The notes under the pieces: generated by a model
The model's input: only the letters and a program-made list of their open reading frames with translations
The model's database searches: none
What the model was told of the DNA's origin: nothing
Assembly: GCA_964567745.1 (NCBI GenBank)
Contig: CAZMNY010000025.1
Coordinates: 61,198-125,197 of the forward strand
Length of the DNA stretch: 64,000 bases
Source of the DNA: CAZMNY01 sp964567745
GTDB taxonomy: Bacteria > Planctomycetota > Planctomycetia > Pirellulales > Pirellulaceae
Direction of reading: 5' to 3'
Shown: piece by piece, positions 36,205 to 46,028 of the stretch
Numbering within the stretch: position 1 is the stretch's first letter
Layout: every line of letters starts with the position of its first letter
Made by a program: the position numbers and the translations under genes

Positions 36205-36738
36205 TCAGTCCTCGTCGCTCGGCTCGGCGCCACCTTCTTCAGGATCATTTTCGTCAGGATCACCTTCGTCAGAATCGACTTCCTCTCCACTGCCTTTGCT
36301 TCCGGCGCGCGGCGGCAACAGTTGTGATTCGAAGTCGCTTAAGCTCTCGCTCAGATCGACGATCGGCGCGTCGCCCCAGAGGGCTTCCAGGCCGTAGAAC
36401 TGCCGAGTCTCCTCGTCGAACAAATGAATGACGACGGAACCGTAGTCGAGCACGATCCACTTGCTCTCGTCGTAGCCCTCGATCCCCATTCGTTTGTCTT
36501 TGAGCTCGTCCTCTAGCTTGTGATCAATCTCCTCGCTGATCGCGTGCAGCTGACGGCGGCTCGTTCCCGTCGCGATCACGAAATAGTCGAACAACGCCGT
36601 GTGGCCCTGCATGTCGAGAATCGCGATATCGCTTCCTCGATTTTCCGCTGCGGTTCGAGCAGACGCTAATGCCAGCTCGAAGCTACGATGGATTCGGCTA
36701 TCTTCAGGAACAGGATTTGACATAGTCGCGATGGCCAC
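36205..36738 (-). CDS. rsfS: Ribosomal silencing factor RsfS with acidic tail
   Basis: 177 aa; GTG start supported by GAGGA 7 bases upstream, whereas the ATG five codons later has none. RsfS/Iojap binds ribosomal protein uL14 and blocks subunit joining in poor growth. Core motifs present: DIAILDMQG, FVIATGTSRRQLHAI, WIVLDYGSVVIHLF and YGLEALWGDAP. A family domain of about 115 residues is followed by an unusual, strongly acidic C-terminal tail (about 147-177) rich in Asp, Glu, Gly and Pro. Confidence 0.95.
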   Translation of the reverse strand: MAIATMSNPVPEDSRIHRSFELALASARTAAENRGSDIAILDMQGHTALFDYFVIATGTSRRQLHAISEEIDHKLEDELKDKRMGIEGYDESKWIVLDYGSVVIHLFDEETRQFYGLEALWGDAPIVDLSESLSDFESQLLPPRAGSKGSGEEVDSDEGDPDENDPEEGGAEPSDED

Positions 36739-36846
36739 AGTGATTCCTCGATTAACAACTTCGGGACACCATTCTACCCATCAACGACCCCTGGGCCAGC
36801 GGGCAGGTTCGCAGGCAAGCCTCGGCAGCAAGCTCTCGCCGAGACT

Positions 36847-36880
36847 AAAAAAGGCTGGCACCCCATGCGGGACGCCAGCC
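36847..36880 (-). terminator. Rho-independent terminator after hppA
   Basis: On the minus strand a GGCTGGCGTCCC..GGGGTGCCAGCC hairpin is followed by TTTTTT. It starts about 43 bases after the hppA stop codon, in the expected place. Confidence 0.85.
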
Positions 36881-36923
36881 ATGAACTTATTCCATCGCCA
36901 TCGCGACGATTCGTTAGCGGGTT

Positions 36924-39464
36924 CTAGAAGATACCCATCGCCATCAGGCTGTATCGCACGACGAGTCCTGCGACGACGACGCTAACCATGCTCATCAGTT
37001 TGATGAGAATGTTGAGGCTAGGACCACTGGTGTCCTTGAAGGGATCGCCCACCGTATCGCCGACGACACCGGCTTTGTGGGCTTCGGAGCCCTTGCCGCC
37101 GAAGTTTCCGGCTTCGATGTACTTCTTCGCGTTATCCCACGATCCGCCCGCGTTGGACATGAAAATGGCGACACAGAAACCAGCCGTCAACGTGCCGACC
37201 AGCAGGCCAAGCACGCCGCCGACCCCGAGGATTCCGCCAACGATCAGCGGAGTTAGAAGGCCTAGCAACGATGGCAGGACCATTTCCCTTTGGGCCGCCT
37301 GAGTACTAATTCCAACTGGGGCTCGATAATCTGGTTTCACCGAGCCATCCATAATGCCTTTGTTTTCCTTGAACTGACGTCGAACCTCCTCGACCATGCC
37401 CTGGGCGGCGCGACCGACAGCTTTCATCGTCATGGCGCAGAAAACAAACGTCGCCATCGCTCCGATGAACACGCCAACGAGAACCTTGGGGTTCATCAGC
37501 GAAGCGTCATAGTATGTCGTGAAATCGGGCAGCGTCGCCGCGCCAACCTCAATCAACCTGTCTCCTGTGGCGGCGAAACTGACGCCCCGCTCCTCGTCGT
37601 CAACAATCAGTCGTTCCACACGAGCGGGACCGCTGCTAAAGGAAACGGCCGCCCAGTCCGCAGCGACTGCTTCGTCGCGAGTCATTCTCGGCATGGCCAA
37701 ATATTGATGGACCTCTTCGCCTTTCTTCTCGATCACGAACCCGTTCGACAGCTTATAGAAACCGTCTTCAGTCAACTCTTCCGCGACCGATTCGCCCCAG
37801 CGGTCAAAGCCGATTCGTACTTCTTCGACGTAAGCAGCCATCAAAGCCAAGGCCGTCAACGCAGCCGAGCCGATCGCGAATCCTTTACCGGTCGCTGCTG
37901 TCGTGTTGCCGAGGCTGTCGAGCGCGTCCGTTCGTTCGCGAACAATCGGTTCGAGTCCGGCCATTTCGGCGTTACCGCCAGCATTGTCGGCGATCGGGCC
38001 ATAAGCGTCGGTCGCCAGCGTGATGCCGAGCGTACTGAGCATGCCGACGGCGGCGATGCCGACACCGTACAGACCCAAGGCGAATAGGCTCACGTCGTTA
38101 AACTGCCAGCCGTTGGCGAATCCAAATGCCGAGAGAGTTCCAACGCAGACAACCAGCACGGGAACCCAAACGCTCGCCATTCCGTCGGCAACGCCGCCGA
38201 TAATAATTGTCGCCGGGCCCGTCTTGGCTTGTTCCGCCAAGTTGCGAGTCGGCGTGAATTCGTCGCTCGTGGCGTACTCCGTCCATTTCCCGATCAGCCA
38301 GCCAGCGATCAAGCCGACTGCAATACTCATCGAAACGCCAGGCAGACCAAAAAAGAGCGCTCCACCCTCAGTTTTCACTTCCGGCATCAGCCAAATGGAG
38401 AGGCCCACGGAAGCGACGATCACGAGGATGGTGCTTAAGTTAATGCCGCGGCTGAGTGCCTTGAGCAGGTTCTTTTGTGTCGCTTCTTCGCTGGTTCGAA
38501 CCAGGTAGATGCCGATGATCGAGAGAATGATTCCAACGCCCGCGATGGCCATCGGAAGCAGCAACGCCTGCAATTGATCGTTGGTCGATCCAGAAAACGC
38601 AGCGACGCCCAGCGCGGCCGTTGCCAGGATCGAACCGCAATACGACTCGTAAAGGTCGGCGCCCATACCCGCAACGTCTCCGACATTGTCGCCGACGTTG
38701 TCAGCGATCGTGGCCGGGTTGCGAGGATCGTCTTCCGGAATGCCTTGTTCGACCTTACCCACCAAGTCGGCGCCGACGTCGGCGGCTTTGGTGAAAATAC
38801 CTCCGCCCACCCGAGCGAACAGCGCTTGAGCACTGGCACCCATGCCGAAGCAAAGCATCGTGACCGTGATATCTTCTAGGTCCAATGGTTGGTCAATCAT
38901 CGGCCAGATCCAGTACAGGAAACCGAACCAGATGGCGATGTCGAGCAGGCCAAGTCCGACAACAGTCAGACCCATGACGGCACCACTACGGAAAGCGACT
39001 TGAAGGCCTTGGTTGAGCGACTTTTGGGCACCGGCCGCAGTACGGCTGCTGGCCCATGTGGCCGTTTTCATGCCAAACCAGCCGGCAAGACCAGAGAAGA
39101 AGCCTCCCGTAAGGAAGGCAAACGGCACAAAATTGCTCTGCACATCAAGGACGAATGAAGCGATCGCGAGCAATACAAAAATCACCGCGAAGAAGACGCC
39201 CACGACTTTGTACTGTTGAAAGAGATACGTGTTGGCACCTTCACGCACGTATCCAGCAATCTCAATCATTCGTTCGTTGCCTTCATCAGCCGACATCATC
39301 GACTTGAAGAACATCCATGCTTGCACGAGCGCGACGATCGACATGACAAAAGCTAATCCCCAGACCATCATGGCCGTGGAATCACTTGTCGCACCGCCTG
39401 CGTCGCTCTGGGCCATCATCATCGGCATCGCCAAGTCAAATCCCATAGACAAACCACTGTCCAT
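36924..39464 (-). CDS. hppA: Membrane-bound ion-translocating pyrophosphatase, K+-dependent type
   Basis: 846 aa from the ATG preceded by AGAGGA; a TTG three codons upstream is possible. It couples PPi hydrolysis to H+ or Na+ pumping across a membrane. It has about 16 membrane helices. The active site includes EDDPRNPATIADNVGDNVGD and a DNAGGNAEMA motif. The segment GNTTAATGKGFAIGSA has Ala where K+-independent enzymes have Lys, so it is predicted to need K+. A hydrophilic insert of about 90 residues follows the helix after that motif. The pumped ion cannot be decided here. Confidence 0.95.
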   Translation of the reverse strand: MDSGLSMGFDLAMPMMMAQSDAGGATSDSTAMMVWGLAFVMSIVALVQAWMFFKSMMSADEGNERMIEIAGYVREGANTYLFQQYKVVGVFFAVIFVLLAIASFVLDVQSNFVPFAFLTGGFFSGLAGWFGMKTATWASSRTAAGAQKSLNQGLQVAFRSGAVMGLTVVGLGLLDIAIWFGFLYWIWPMIDQPLDLEDITVTMLCFGMGASAQALFARVGGGIFTKAADVGADLVGKVEQGIPEDDPRNPATIADNVGDNVGDVAGMGADLYESYCGSILATAALGVAAFSGSTNDQLQALLLPMAIAGVGIILSIIGIYLVRTSEEATQKNLLKALSRGINLSTILVIVASVGLSIWLMPEVKTEGGALFFGLPGVSMSIAVGLIAGWLIGKWTEYATSDEFTPTRNLAEQAKTGPATIIIGGVADGMASVWVPVLVVCVGTLSAFGFANGWQFNDVSLFALGLYGVGIAAVGMLSTLGITLATDAYGPIADNAGGNAEMAGLEPIVRERTDALDSLGNTTAATGKGFAIGSAALTALALMAAYVEEVRIGFDRWGESVAEELTEDGFYKLSNGFVIEKKGEEVHQYLAMPRMTRDEAVAADWAAVSFSSGPARVERLIVDDEERGVSFAATGDRLIEVGAATLPDFTTYYDASLMNPKVLVGVFIGAMATFVFCAMTMKAVGRAAQGMVEEVRRQFKENKGIMDGSVKPDYRAPVGISTQAAQREMVLPSLLGLLTPLIVGGILGVGGVLGLLVGTLTAGFCVAIFMSNAGGSWDNAKKYIEAGNFGGKGSEAHKAGVVGDTVGDPFKDTSGPSLNILIKLMSMVSVVVAGLVVRYSLMAMGIF

Positions 39465-39510
39465 TGTTTCCAAATCCTCTGATGTAAAGAGCGTATTAGG
39501 CTCGAGTTAC

Positions 39511-39526
39511 AGTGACTTAAGTCACT
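39511..39526. promoter_or_regulatory. Perfect 16-bp palindrome upstream of hppA
   Basis: AGTGACTTAAGTCACT is its own reverse complement and lies 47 bases upstream of the hppA ATG, in the divergent region with the propeller gene at 39704. It is a good candidate for a dimeric regulator binding site. Confidence 0.5.
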
Positions 39527-39703
39527 ACGAAATAGGTACGATATGCCGTTTCGAAAATCGTTGTGCTAAATGATCGTGCAAAGTCGTCGTCCTGAAAAAG
39601 CGGAATGTCCGGGAGGGACGACGCAGAGGATTGAGGAAGGGATGGTGGGCCGCCCCACTGGAAGCTAAATTGCGTGTAAAAACCCAGCAGGATCGCCCAA
39701 TCT

Positions 39704-40996
39704 ATGTGCCCCAGATTTGCTATTTTTAACTCAGTTAGGGCCGGTTTGACAACCGCGATCGTAGGCCTTTCGACTGTTATTCTTGTGTTTTCTCCAGGAC
39801 GCGCCGACGATTGGCCCCGGTGGCGCGGAATCGATGGCGAGGGACGCTGGATTAACCCGCCTCCAGTCGCCGAATCTTGGCCAAAGAAACTCGATGTCGT
39901 CTGGCGTTCGACCGTCGGACCCGGCTTCTCCGGCATCTCGGTCAAAGGCGATCTCGTCTATTCGATGGACGCCGACACAGAGTCCAAACGGGAACGCGTC
40001 TTCTGCCTCAACCGTACGTCAGGAAAACTTGTTTGGGAGCACGTTTATTCAGCGCCCTATGGCGATCTCGACTACGGAAAAGGCCCTCGAGCCACGCCAA
40101 CCGTTCACGACGGCCGAGTCTACACGCTGGGTGCCGTCGGGCACCTGCACTGTCTGGACGCAAAAACCGGCAAGCCGATCTGGAGCAAGGATCTCGTCAA
40201 GGATCACAAAGCCAAGCAGCCAACCTGGGGGTTTGCCTCGTCACCGGCTGTTTACAAAAGCGAGCTGATCGTGCACGCCGGACTACAGCCTGGAGGCTGT
40301 TATGTCGGTTTTGACCTGCAAACGGGCGCCGAGCGTTGGCGTGCCGGCGACGATCCCATCGGCTACGCAGCTCCCGTCGTCACTCGCCACCAGGAACGCG
40401 ACTTGCTTATCGGATGGACGCCAAAAAATGTCCTTGCCATTTCGCTCGAAAACCACCAGGTGCTCTGGCAGCAACCGTACAAAGTCACCTATGGCGTCTC
40501 GATCGCCACACCCATCGTCGTCGACGGTTTGGTCGTCGTTTGCGGCTATTGGGAGGGAAGTAAGGCTTTCCAATTAGGACAACAGCCAAATCAGGCCAAA
40601 CTGGTTTGGGAAGAGAATCGTAACTTGCGAGGCCTGATGGCCCAGCCTTTGACCCGAGGCAAGCACGCGTATCTGCTCGACAAGGCGAGGGGTCTGGTCT
40701 GTTTCGAGTTGGCGACGGGCAAGATGGTCTGGAACGATCGAAACCGATTGACTCCTCGAGCCAGAAACCCGCAAGCGACAATGATATGGCTCGGCGATAC
40801 GAATCGCATCTTGGCGCTGAACTCGGTCGGCGAGCTTATTCACGCCAAACTGACGCCCAGCGGCTATCGCGAGTTTGCTCGAGCTTCCGTCGTCGGCGAG
40901 ACGTGGGCCCACCCAGCCTACGCCTCCAACTGCGTCTTCGCCCGCGACGACAAGCAAATCGTCTGTGTCAGGGTGCCTCTCGTCGAGCGACCCTAG
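39704..40996 (+). CDS. Secreted PQQ-type beta-propeller protein
   Basis: 430 aa. After a signal-type segment (AIVGLSTVILVFSPGRA), the mature protein opens WPRWRGIDGEG, a hallmark of planctomycete PQQ-like propeller proteins. Blades carry the alternating pattern VYTLGAVGHLHCLDAKTG and the tryptophan-docking GKLVWE, GKPIWS and GKMVWN. No dehydrogenase catalytic residues are evident, so it is probably non-enzymatic or of unknown activity. Its TAG stop lies inside the left CTAG end of a MITE, so the present C-terminus was probably set by that insertion. Confidence 0.8.
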   Translation: MCPRFAIFNSVRAGLTTAIVGLSTVILVFSPGRADDWPRWRGIDGEGRWINPPPVAESWPKKLDVVWRSTVGPGFSGISVKGDLVYSMDADTESKRERVFCLNRTSGKLVWEHVYSAPYGDLDYGKGPRATPTVHDGRVYTLGAVGHLHCLDAKTGKPIWSKDLVKDHKAKQPTWGFASSPAVYKSELIVHAGLQPGGCYVGFDLQTGAERWRAGDDPIGYAAPVVTRHQERDLLIGWTPKNVLAISLENHQVLWQQPYKVTYGVSIATPIVVDGLVVVCGYWEGSKAFQLGQQPNQAKLVWEENRNLRGLMAQPLTRGKHAYLLDKARGLVCFELATGKMVWNDRNRLTPRARNPQATMIWLGDTNRILALNSVGELIHAKLTPSGYREFARASVVGETWAHPAYASNCVFARDDKQIVCVRVPLVERP

Positions 40997-41100
40997 TGCT
41001 GTGTTACAGCTTGGAATTGGGATCGACAATTCGTTTGGTCAACGCCCGCCACGGCGAATCGGGTGCGCCACCCTAAAACTAAGGCGTAACGCAGCACTAG
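40993..41100. mobile_element. 108-bp MITE with CTAGTGCTG ends
   Basis: Left end CTAGTGCTGTGTTACAGC, right end reverse complement CTAGTGCTGCGTTACGCC, imperfect inverted repeats of about 29 bases. It is similar in size and ends to 17753-17861. The left end overlaps the stop codon of the upstream gene. The rest of the 41101-41334 gap shows a CCTTTCGCGGAGCGAAAGG palindrome (about 41104-41122) and no gene. Confidence 0.8.
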
Positions 41101-41334
41101 TCGCCTTTCGCGGAGCGAAAGGCGGCACTGCTCGCACAGGATCTGCTTGCATCTGATGGCGAGCGGACGATACGCTGGAATGGCGACGAGTGGCAAGGCG
41201 ATCGACAACTGCGTTTTGTGATCCAATTCACAATGTATTGGTCGTCTTGTTGTCAGGATGGTGGTTCGGTTGGGTCACCCGATCCTCGAGCTGGAGTTGG
41301 CGGAACATTGGTTGGAATTCAAAAGGTCCCAACA

Positions 41335-43401
41335 ATGGCGGGCGTACTAACTCGAACGGCGATTTGTCTGCTGACGACCGCGTGCTTTTTGAGCGCGACG
41401 ACGACGATCAGCGCTCAGACAATTCGCCCCCTATCGAAACGGATTCGCTCGCCATCGATCGACGCGCCGGGCGATTGGATCAATACGAATGGACCGTTGC
41501 GGCTGGCGGATCTTCGCGGCAAGTTCGTCATCCTCGACTTCTGGACATATTGCTGCATCAACTGCATGCATATCCTCCCCGAGCTCAAGAAGCTCGAAGA
41601 CGCCTACCCCGATTCGATCGTTGTCATCGGAGTCCACTCGCCCAAGTTCGTCACCGAGCGCGATACGGAAAACGTTCGCGAGGCTGTCGTGCGCGAGAAG
41701 ATTGTTCATCCAGTCTTCAATGATCCGCGGCGCGTTCTCTGGCAGCGATTTGAGGTCGATGTCTGGCCCAGCCTGCGAGTAATCGACCCCGAGGGCTATG
41801 TGGTCGCCGTGCATGAAGGCGAGACCACATTTCGCGAACTCGACAAACTGATGAAGCCCCTTGTATCGAAATATCGTCGCAAACGCGTGCTCGACGAAAC
41901 ACCCCTTCACTTCGCTCAAGAGTCGGCAAAACGAAAGGCGACGCCACTGCGTTACCCTGGCAAAGTACTCGCGGACGCCGCCTCCGATCGAGTCTTCATC
42001 GCGGACACTTACCACAATCGGATCGTGATAACTCAACTCGACGGAACACTTGCCGGGCAGATTGGCAGCGGAGCCACGGGCCGCGACGATGGCTCGTTTG
42101 CAGATTCAACGTTTGATCATCCGCAAGGCATGGCGCTGAACGGCGACTCGCTCTATATCGCGGATACCGAGAACCACTTGATTCGGAAGGCCGATCTGAA
42201 GGCGGAAACTGTCACCACGGTGGCGGGAACGGGAGTGCAGCGTAAGAGGCAAGAGGTGCGAGGCAGCTCGCGACCCAAAGGCATGATGCTCGCCAGTCCT
42301 TGGGACCTGCTCGTTGTCGGGAATGATCTGTTTATCGCGATGGCCGGTTCGCATCAAATCTGGAAGATGCCGCTCGATGAATCGCGCATCGGGCCGTACG
42401 CGGGAAGCGGCGGCGAGGATATTGTCGACGGAGCTCGGCTCGCTCGAAAACCATACGCCAAAGGCGCCTCCGAGTTCGCTCAGCCAAGCGGTCTCGGAAC
42501 GGACGGAACCTGGGTGTTTGTCGCTGACAGCGAAGGGAGTTCCATTCGAGCCGTTCCGATCGATCCCATGAAAGATGTCGTCACAGTGCTCGGCACTTCA
42601 CGCCTCAAAGAGAACCGGCTGTTTACATTCGGCGACCGCGACGGCAACCTCCGCACGGCGATGCTGCAGCACCCTGTCGGGCTGACCTTTGCGGACGGCG
42701 TGATCTACGTCGCCGATACGTATAACGACAAGGTTCGAGCGATCGACATCACCAAAGGGAGCGTCAAGACGCTCGCCGGCGAGCGGGCGCTTAATCCGGC
42801 AGAAGATGGTTCGGAGAATCAAGTCTTAAATGAACCGTCGGGCGTCAGCGTTGCCGCAGGCAAGTTGTACATCGCGGACACCAACTCACATCGCATTCGC
42901 GTACTCGACTTAAAGAGCCCCGGCGACTCCATCACGACTCTCGACCTAAACGGCCTCAAGCCTCCGTCGCCGACTCCAGAAAAATGGAAGCCCTTGCCCG
43001 GCGCGACCGTCGTCAAGTTCGACACGATGCAAGTGACGCCGAGCGATGACGTCGTCAAAATCCACTTGAAGTTGACGTTGCCGTTGGGGTTCAAGTGGAA
43101 TCGCGAAGCCGGGTTCCAATGTCGCTTGGATGTCGCCGGCGACGAGCCGTTGTTCGACAAGAAACGTTTGGCTGACATCTCCGAAAAGGATATCGACCCG
43201 ACACAAGCGATTGTCTTGGAAGCGCCCTTGGCCGCGCAGTCGGGAAGCGATCGAATTCGAGTTGCCGCGACGTTTTTCTACTGCCAAGAGGGGCGCGAAT
43301 CGGTGTGCAGAATCGGCGAAGTGCACTGGATCGGCCAAGTCGATGTCACCGCCAATGCCGCGAAACAACTCGATCTTGAACACACAATCAGAGTGAAGTA
43401 A
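41335..43401 (+). CDS. Secreted thioredoxin-like / NHL-repeat protein (NHLRC2-like)
   Basis: 688 aa from the ATG before a signal peptide (AICLLTTACFLSATTT). The thioredoxin-fold domain (about 50-180) contains the CCINC redox motif, with CxxC at C74-C77, in GKFVILDFWTYCCINC. A six-bladed NHL propeller follows (about 205-545), with units such as VFIADTYHNRIV and LYIADTNSHRIRVLD. A C-terminal beta domain (about 560-688) completes the NHLRC2 architecture known from animals. It is the closest in-window relative of the selenoprotein encoded next, sharing GKxV..xF....INC and TENVR.A. Confidence 0.92.
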   Translation: MAGVLTRTAICLLTTACFLSATTTISAQTIRPLSKRIRSPSIDAPGDWINTNGPLRLADLRGKFVILDFWTYCCINCMHILPELKKLEDAYPDSIVVIGVHSPKFVTERDTENVREAVVREKIVHPVFNDPRRVLWQRFEVDVWPSLRVIDPEGYVVAVHEGETTFRELDKLMKPLVSKYRRKRVLDETPLHFAQESAKRKATPLRYPGKVLADAASDRVFIADTYHNRIVITQLDGTLAGQIGSGATGRDDGSFADSTFDHPQGMALNGDSLYIADTENHLIRKADLKAETVTTVAGTGVQRKRQEVRGSSRPKGMMLASPWDLLVVGNDLFIAMAGSHQIWKMPLDESRIGPYAGSGGEDIVDGARLARKPYAKGASEFAQPSGLGTDGTWVFVADSEGSSIRAVPIDPMKDVVTVLGTSRLKENRLFTFGDRDGNLRTAMLQHPVGLTFADGVIYVADTYNDKVRAIDITKGSVKTLAGERALNPAEDGSENQVLNEPSGVSVAAGKLYIADTNSHRIRVLDLKSPGDSITTLDLNGLKPPSPTPEKWKPLPGATVVKFDTMQVTPSDDVVKIHLKLTLPLGFKWNREAGFQCRLDVAGDEPLFDKKRLADISEKDIDPTQAIVLEAPLAAQSGSDRIRVAATFFYCQEGRESVCRIGEVHWIGQVDVTANAAKQLDLEHTIRVK

Positions 43402-43512
43402 GCAACACTTGTGTAGCGGCGAGCTAGCGTCGCGCAGAAACTCGAAGAACGATTCACACCGGCCCCGACACCAGGCCCGCTAGTCCGATTGAGACAAGGC
43501 AAGGAGACCTCA

Positions 43513-44667
43513 TTGAGTAACGATTCATACCGCGACACTGCGATAAATCGCCGCCGGTTTGTCGCCGCCTGCGGCGCGGCGGCGGGTGGTGCGGCGGCAG
43601 GTGGTGCGGCGGCAGGTGGCGCGGCGATTGGCGGCAACACTGCATCCGCACAGCAGAGAAAGCCAAACGCGATCCACATTGAAGATCCCTATCTGTTGGT
43701 GGTTCGGCAGACTCGAGTTCACAGGGAACTAGGATTGACCGAGAGACAGATCGAGGCGATTCGTGCCGCAACGGACGAAGTCGACGGCCCGTTGTTCTTG
43801 CTGCGTGACCTCGGGGTGGAACAGCGTTCTCAGAAATCAGCGCCCCTGGCCAAACAGGTTCGCGACAAAATGCAACAGACGTTGACTCGCCTGCAGCAAC
43901 AACGCCTCGCGCAAATCGTCGCTCAAACCCAGGGCCATCGCGCATTGCTCCGCGACGACTTGGCGGCTCAGCTCAGAATGACCGCGTCGCAGAGGAAAGA
44001 ACTGCTCGACGTCGCCGAGGAGACGGAAGAAGAGAAACAAAAGCTCAGCGAGAAAGTCAAGAAAGGCGGCTCACGTAGCGACGCGCAGAGAGAAGTCACC
44101 GAACTGATGACAGACGAGCAGAAAAAGTTCGTCGCAACGCTCAGCGTCACCCAAAAGCCGCAGCTCCGTTCGATCTTCGGTGCCGCCTACAAGGTTGTGC
44201 GAAATCCACTGCCGCATTTCAAGCCGCCCAAGTTGCCGCTGGCCGGGCCCTGGATCAATTCGGAACCGCTGACGCTCGACAAGCTCAAAGGCAAAGTGGT
44301 CGCCCTTCATTTTTATGCGTTCGCCTGAATCAACTGCGTACGGAACTTTCCTTGGTACAAGGAATGGCACGACCAATTTGCGGGACGTGGTTTGATGGTG
44401 CTGGGTATCCACACGCCGGAGACTCAACATGAGAGGTCGACGGAGAACGTGCGAGCCGCTGCGAAAAAGGAAGGGTTGGAATTCCCAATTGCTATCGATC
44501 GAGACAAAGCGGCCTGGAACGCCTGGGCCAACCGAATGTGGCCCAGCGTCTATTTGCTCGATGCCGACGGCTATTTGCGTCGGTGGTGGTACGGCGAATT
44601 GAACTGGAAAGGCGCCGGTGCCCAGAAGATCTTCGCCAAGCATATCGATGAGCTTGTGAAGGCCTGA
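43513..44667 (+). CDS. Predicted selenoprotein: Tat-exported redoxin with UxxC active site (in-frame TGA at 44326-44328)
   Basis: 384 residues if TGA codon 272 is read as selenocysteine. TTG start with AAGGAG 6 bases upstream. Residues 1-47 form a Tat-type signal (INRRRFVAAC, an AAAGG repeat, SAQQ). Residues 70-215 are helical with LTxxQ/Spy-like motifs (LGLTERQIEAI, LRMTASQRKEL, ELMTDEQKKF). The redoxin domain begins GKVVALHFYAF at 260, then A-U272-I-N-C275, and continues uninterrupted to residue 384 (GIHTPETQHERSTENVR, WPSVYLLDADGYL). The preceding gene has CINC at the same place. A bSECIS-like hairpin follows the TGA. The alternative, a nonsense-mutated pseudogene, is less likely. Confidence 0.88.
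43576..43635 (+). repeat. 15-bp tandem repeat in the Tat signal of the selenoprotein
   Basis: Four in-frame 15-bp units like GCGGCGGCAGGTGGT encoding AAAGG-type repeats that make up the hydrophobic core of the signal peptide. Slippage here would change signal length in steps of five residues. Confidence 0.85.
44346..44366 (+). promoter_or_regulatory. Candidate bacterial SECIS hairpin
   Basis: TTCCTT (44348-44353), loop GGTAC, AAGGAA (44359-44364): a 6-bp perfect stem, with a further C-G pair possible across a T-T mismatch. The loop starts 25 nt after the TGA and begins with GG, which agrees with the bacterial SECIS rules (apical loop about 16-37 nt after UGA with a G in the first two loop positions). 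It is inside the coding sequence, as in bacteria. Confidence 0.75.
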
Positions 44668-44945
44668 GCCGGTTGAGCGAGCCGGGATGGAGTGAATATC
44701 GGACCATACCCCCCGACGGGGTTAGGCTGTCTGCGGTTAGGCAGTTAATGATCAGGCGGCAATTGGGCCTGCTCGCCAAAAATTATCCTTGGAAACCGGC
44801 GGTTAGCCGATTATCCTATGGTGAGAGTCAACTCATGATCGCACCGGGCCAGGTGCATGAAGGCGGCGTCCGATTGTGGCGCTAGGCGGCTACGGCGGAC
44901 ATTCCGTTCGTCTCGGAACAAAGGATGGCACAAGGAGTTTTCTTG

Positions 44946-45994
<1,049 letters not shown>

Positions 45995-46028
45995 ATCCGA
46001 ACCGCTTGCGGTTGAAACAGAAACAAAA

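Noticed and set aside
43513..44328. A gene ending at the TGA at 44326 with a separate small gene at 44392-44667
   Set aside because: The redoxin domain continues across the TGA in the same frame, and the second piece lacks its own ribosome binding site. A selenocysteine codon explains the data better.
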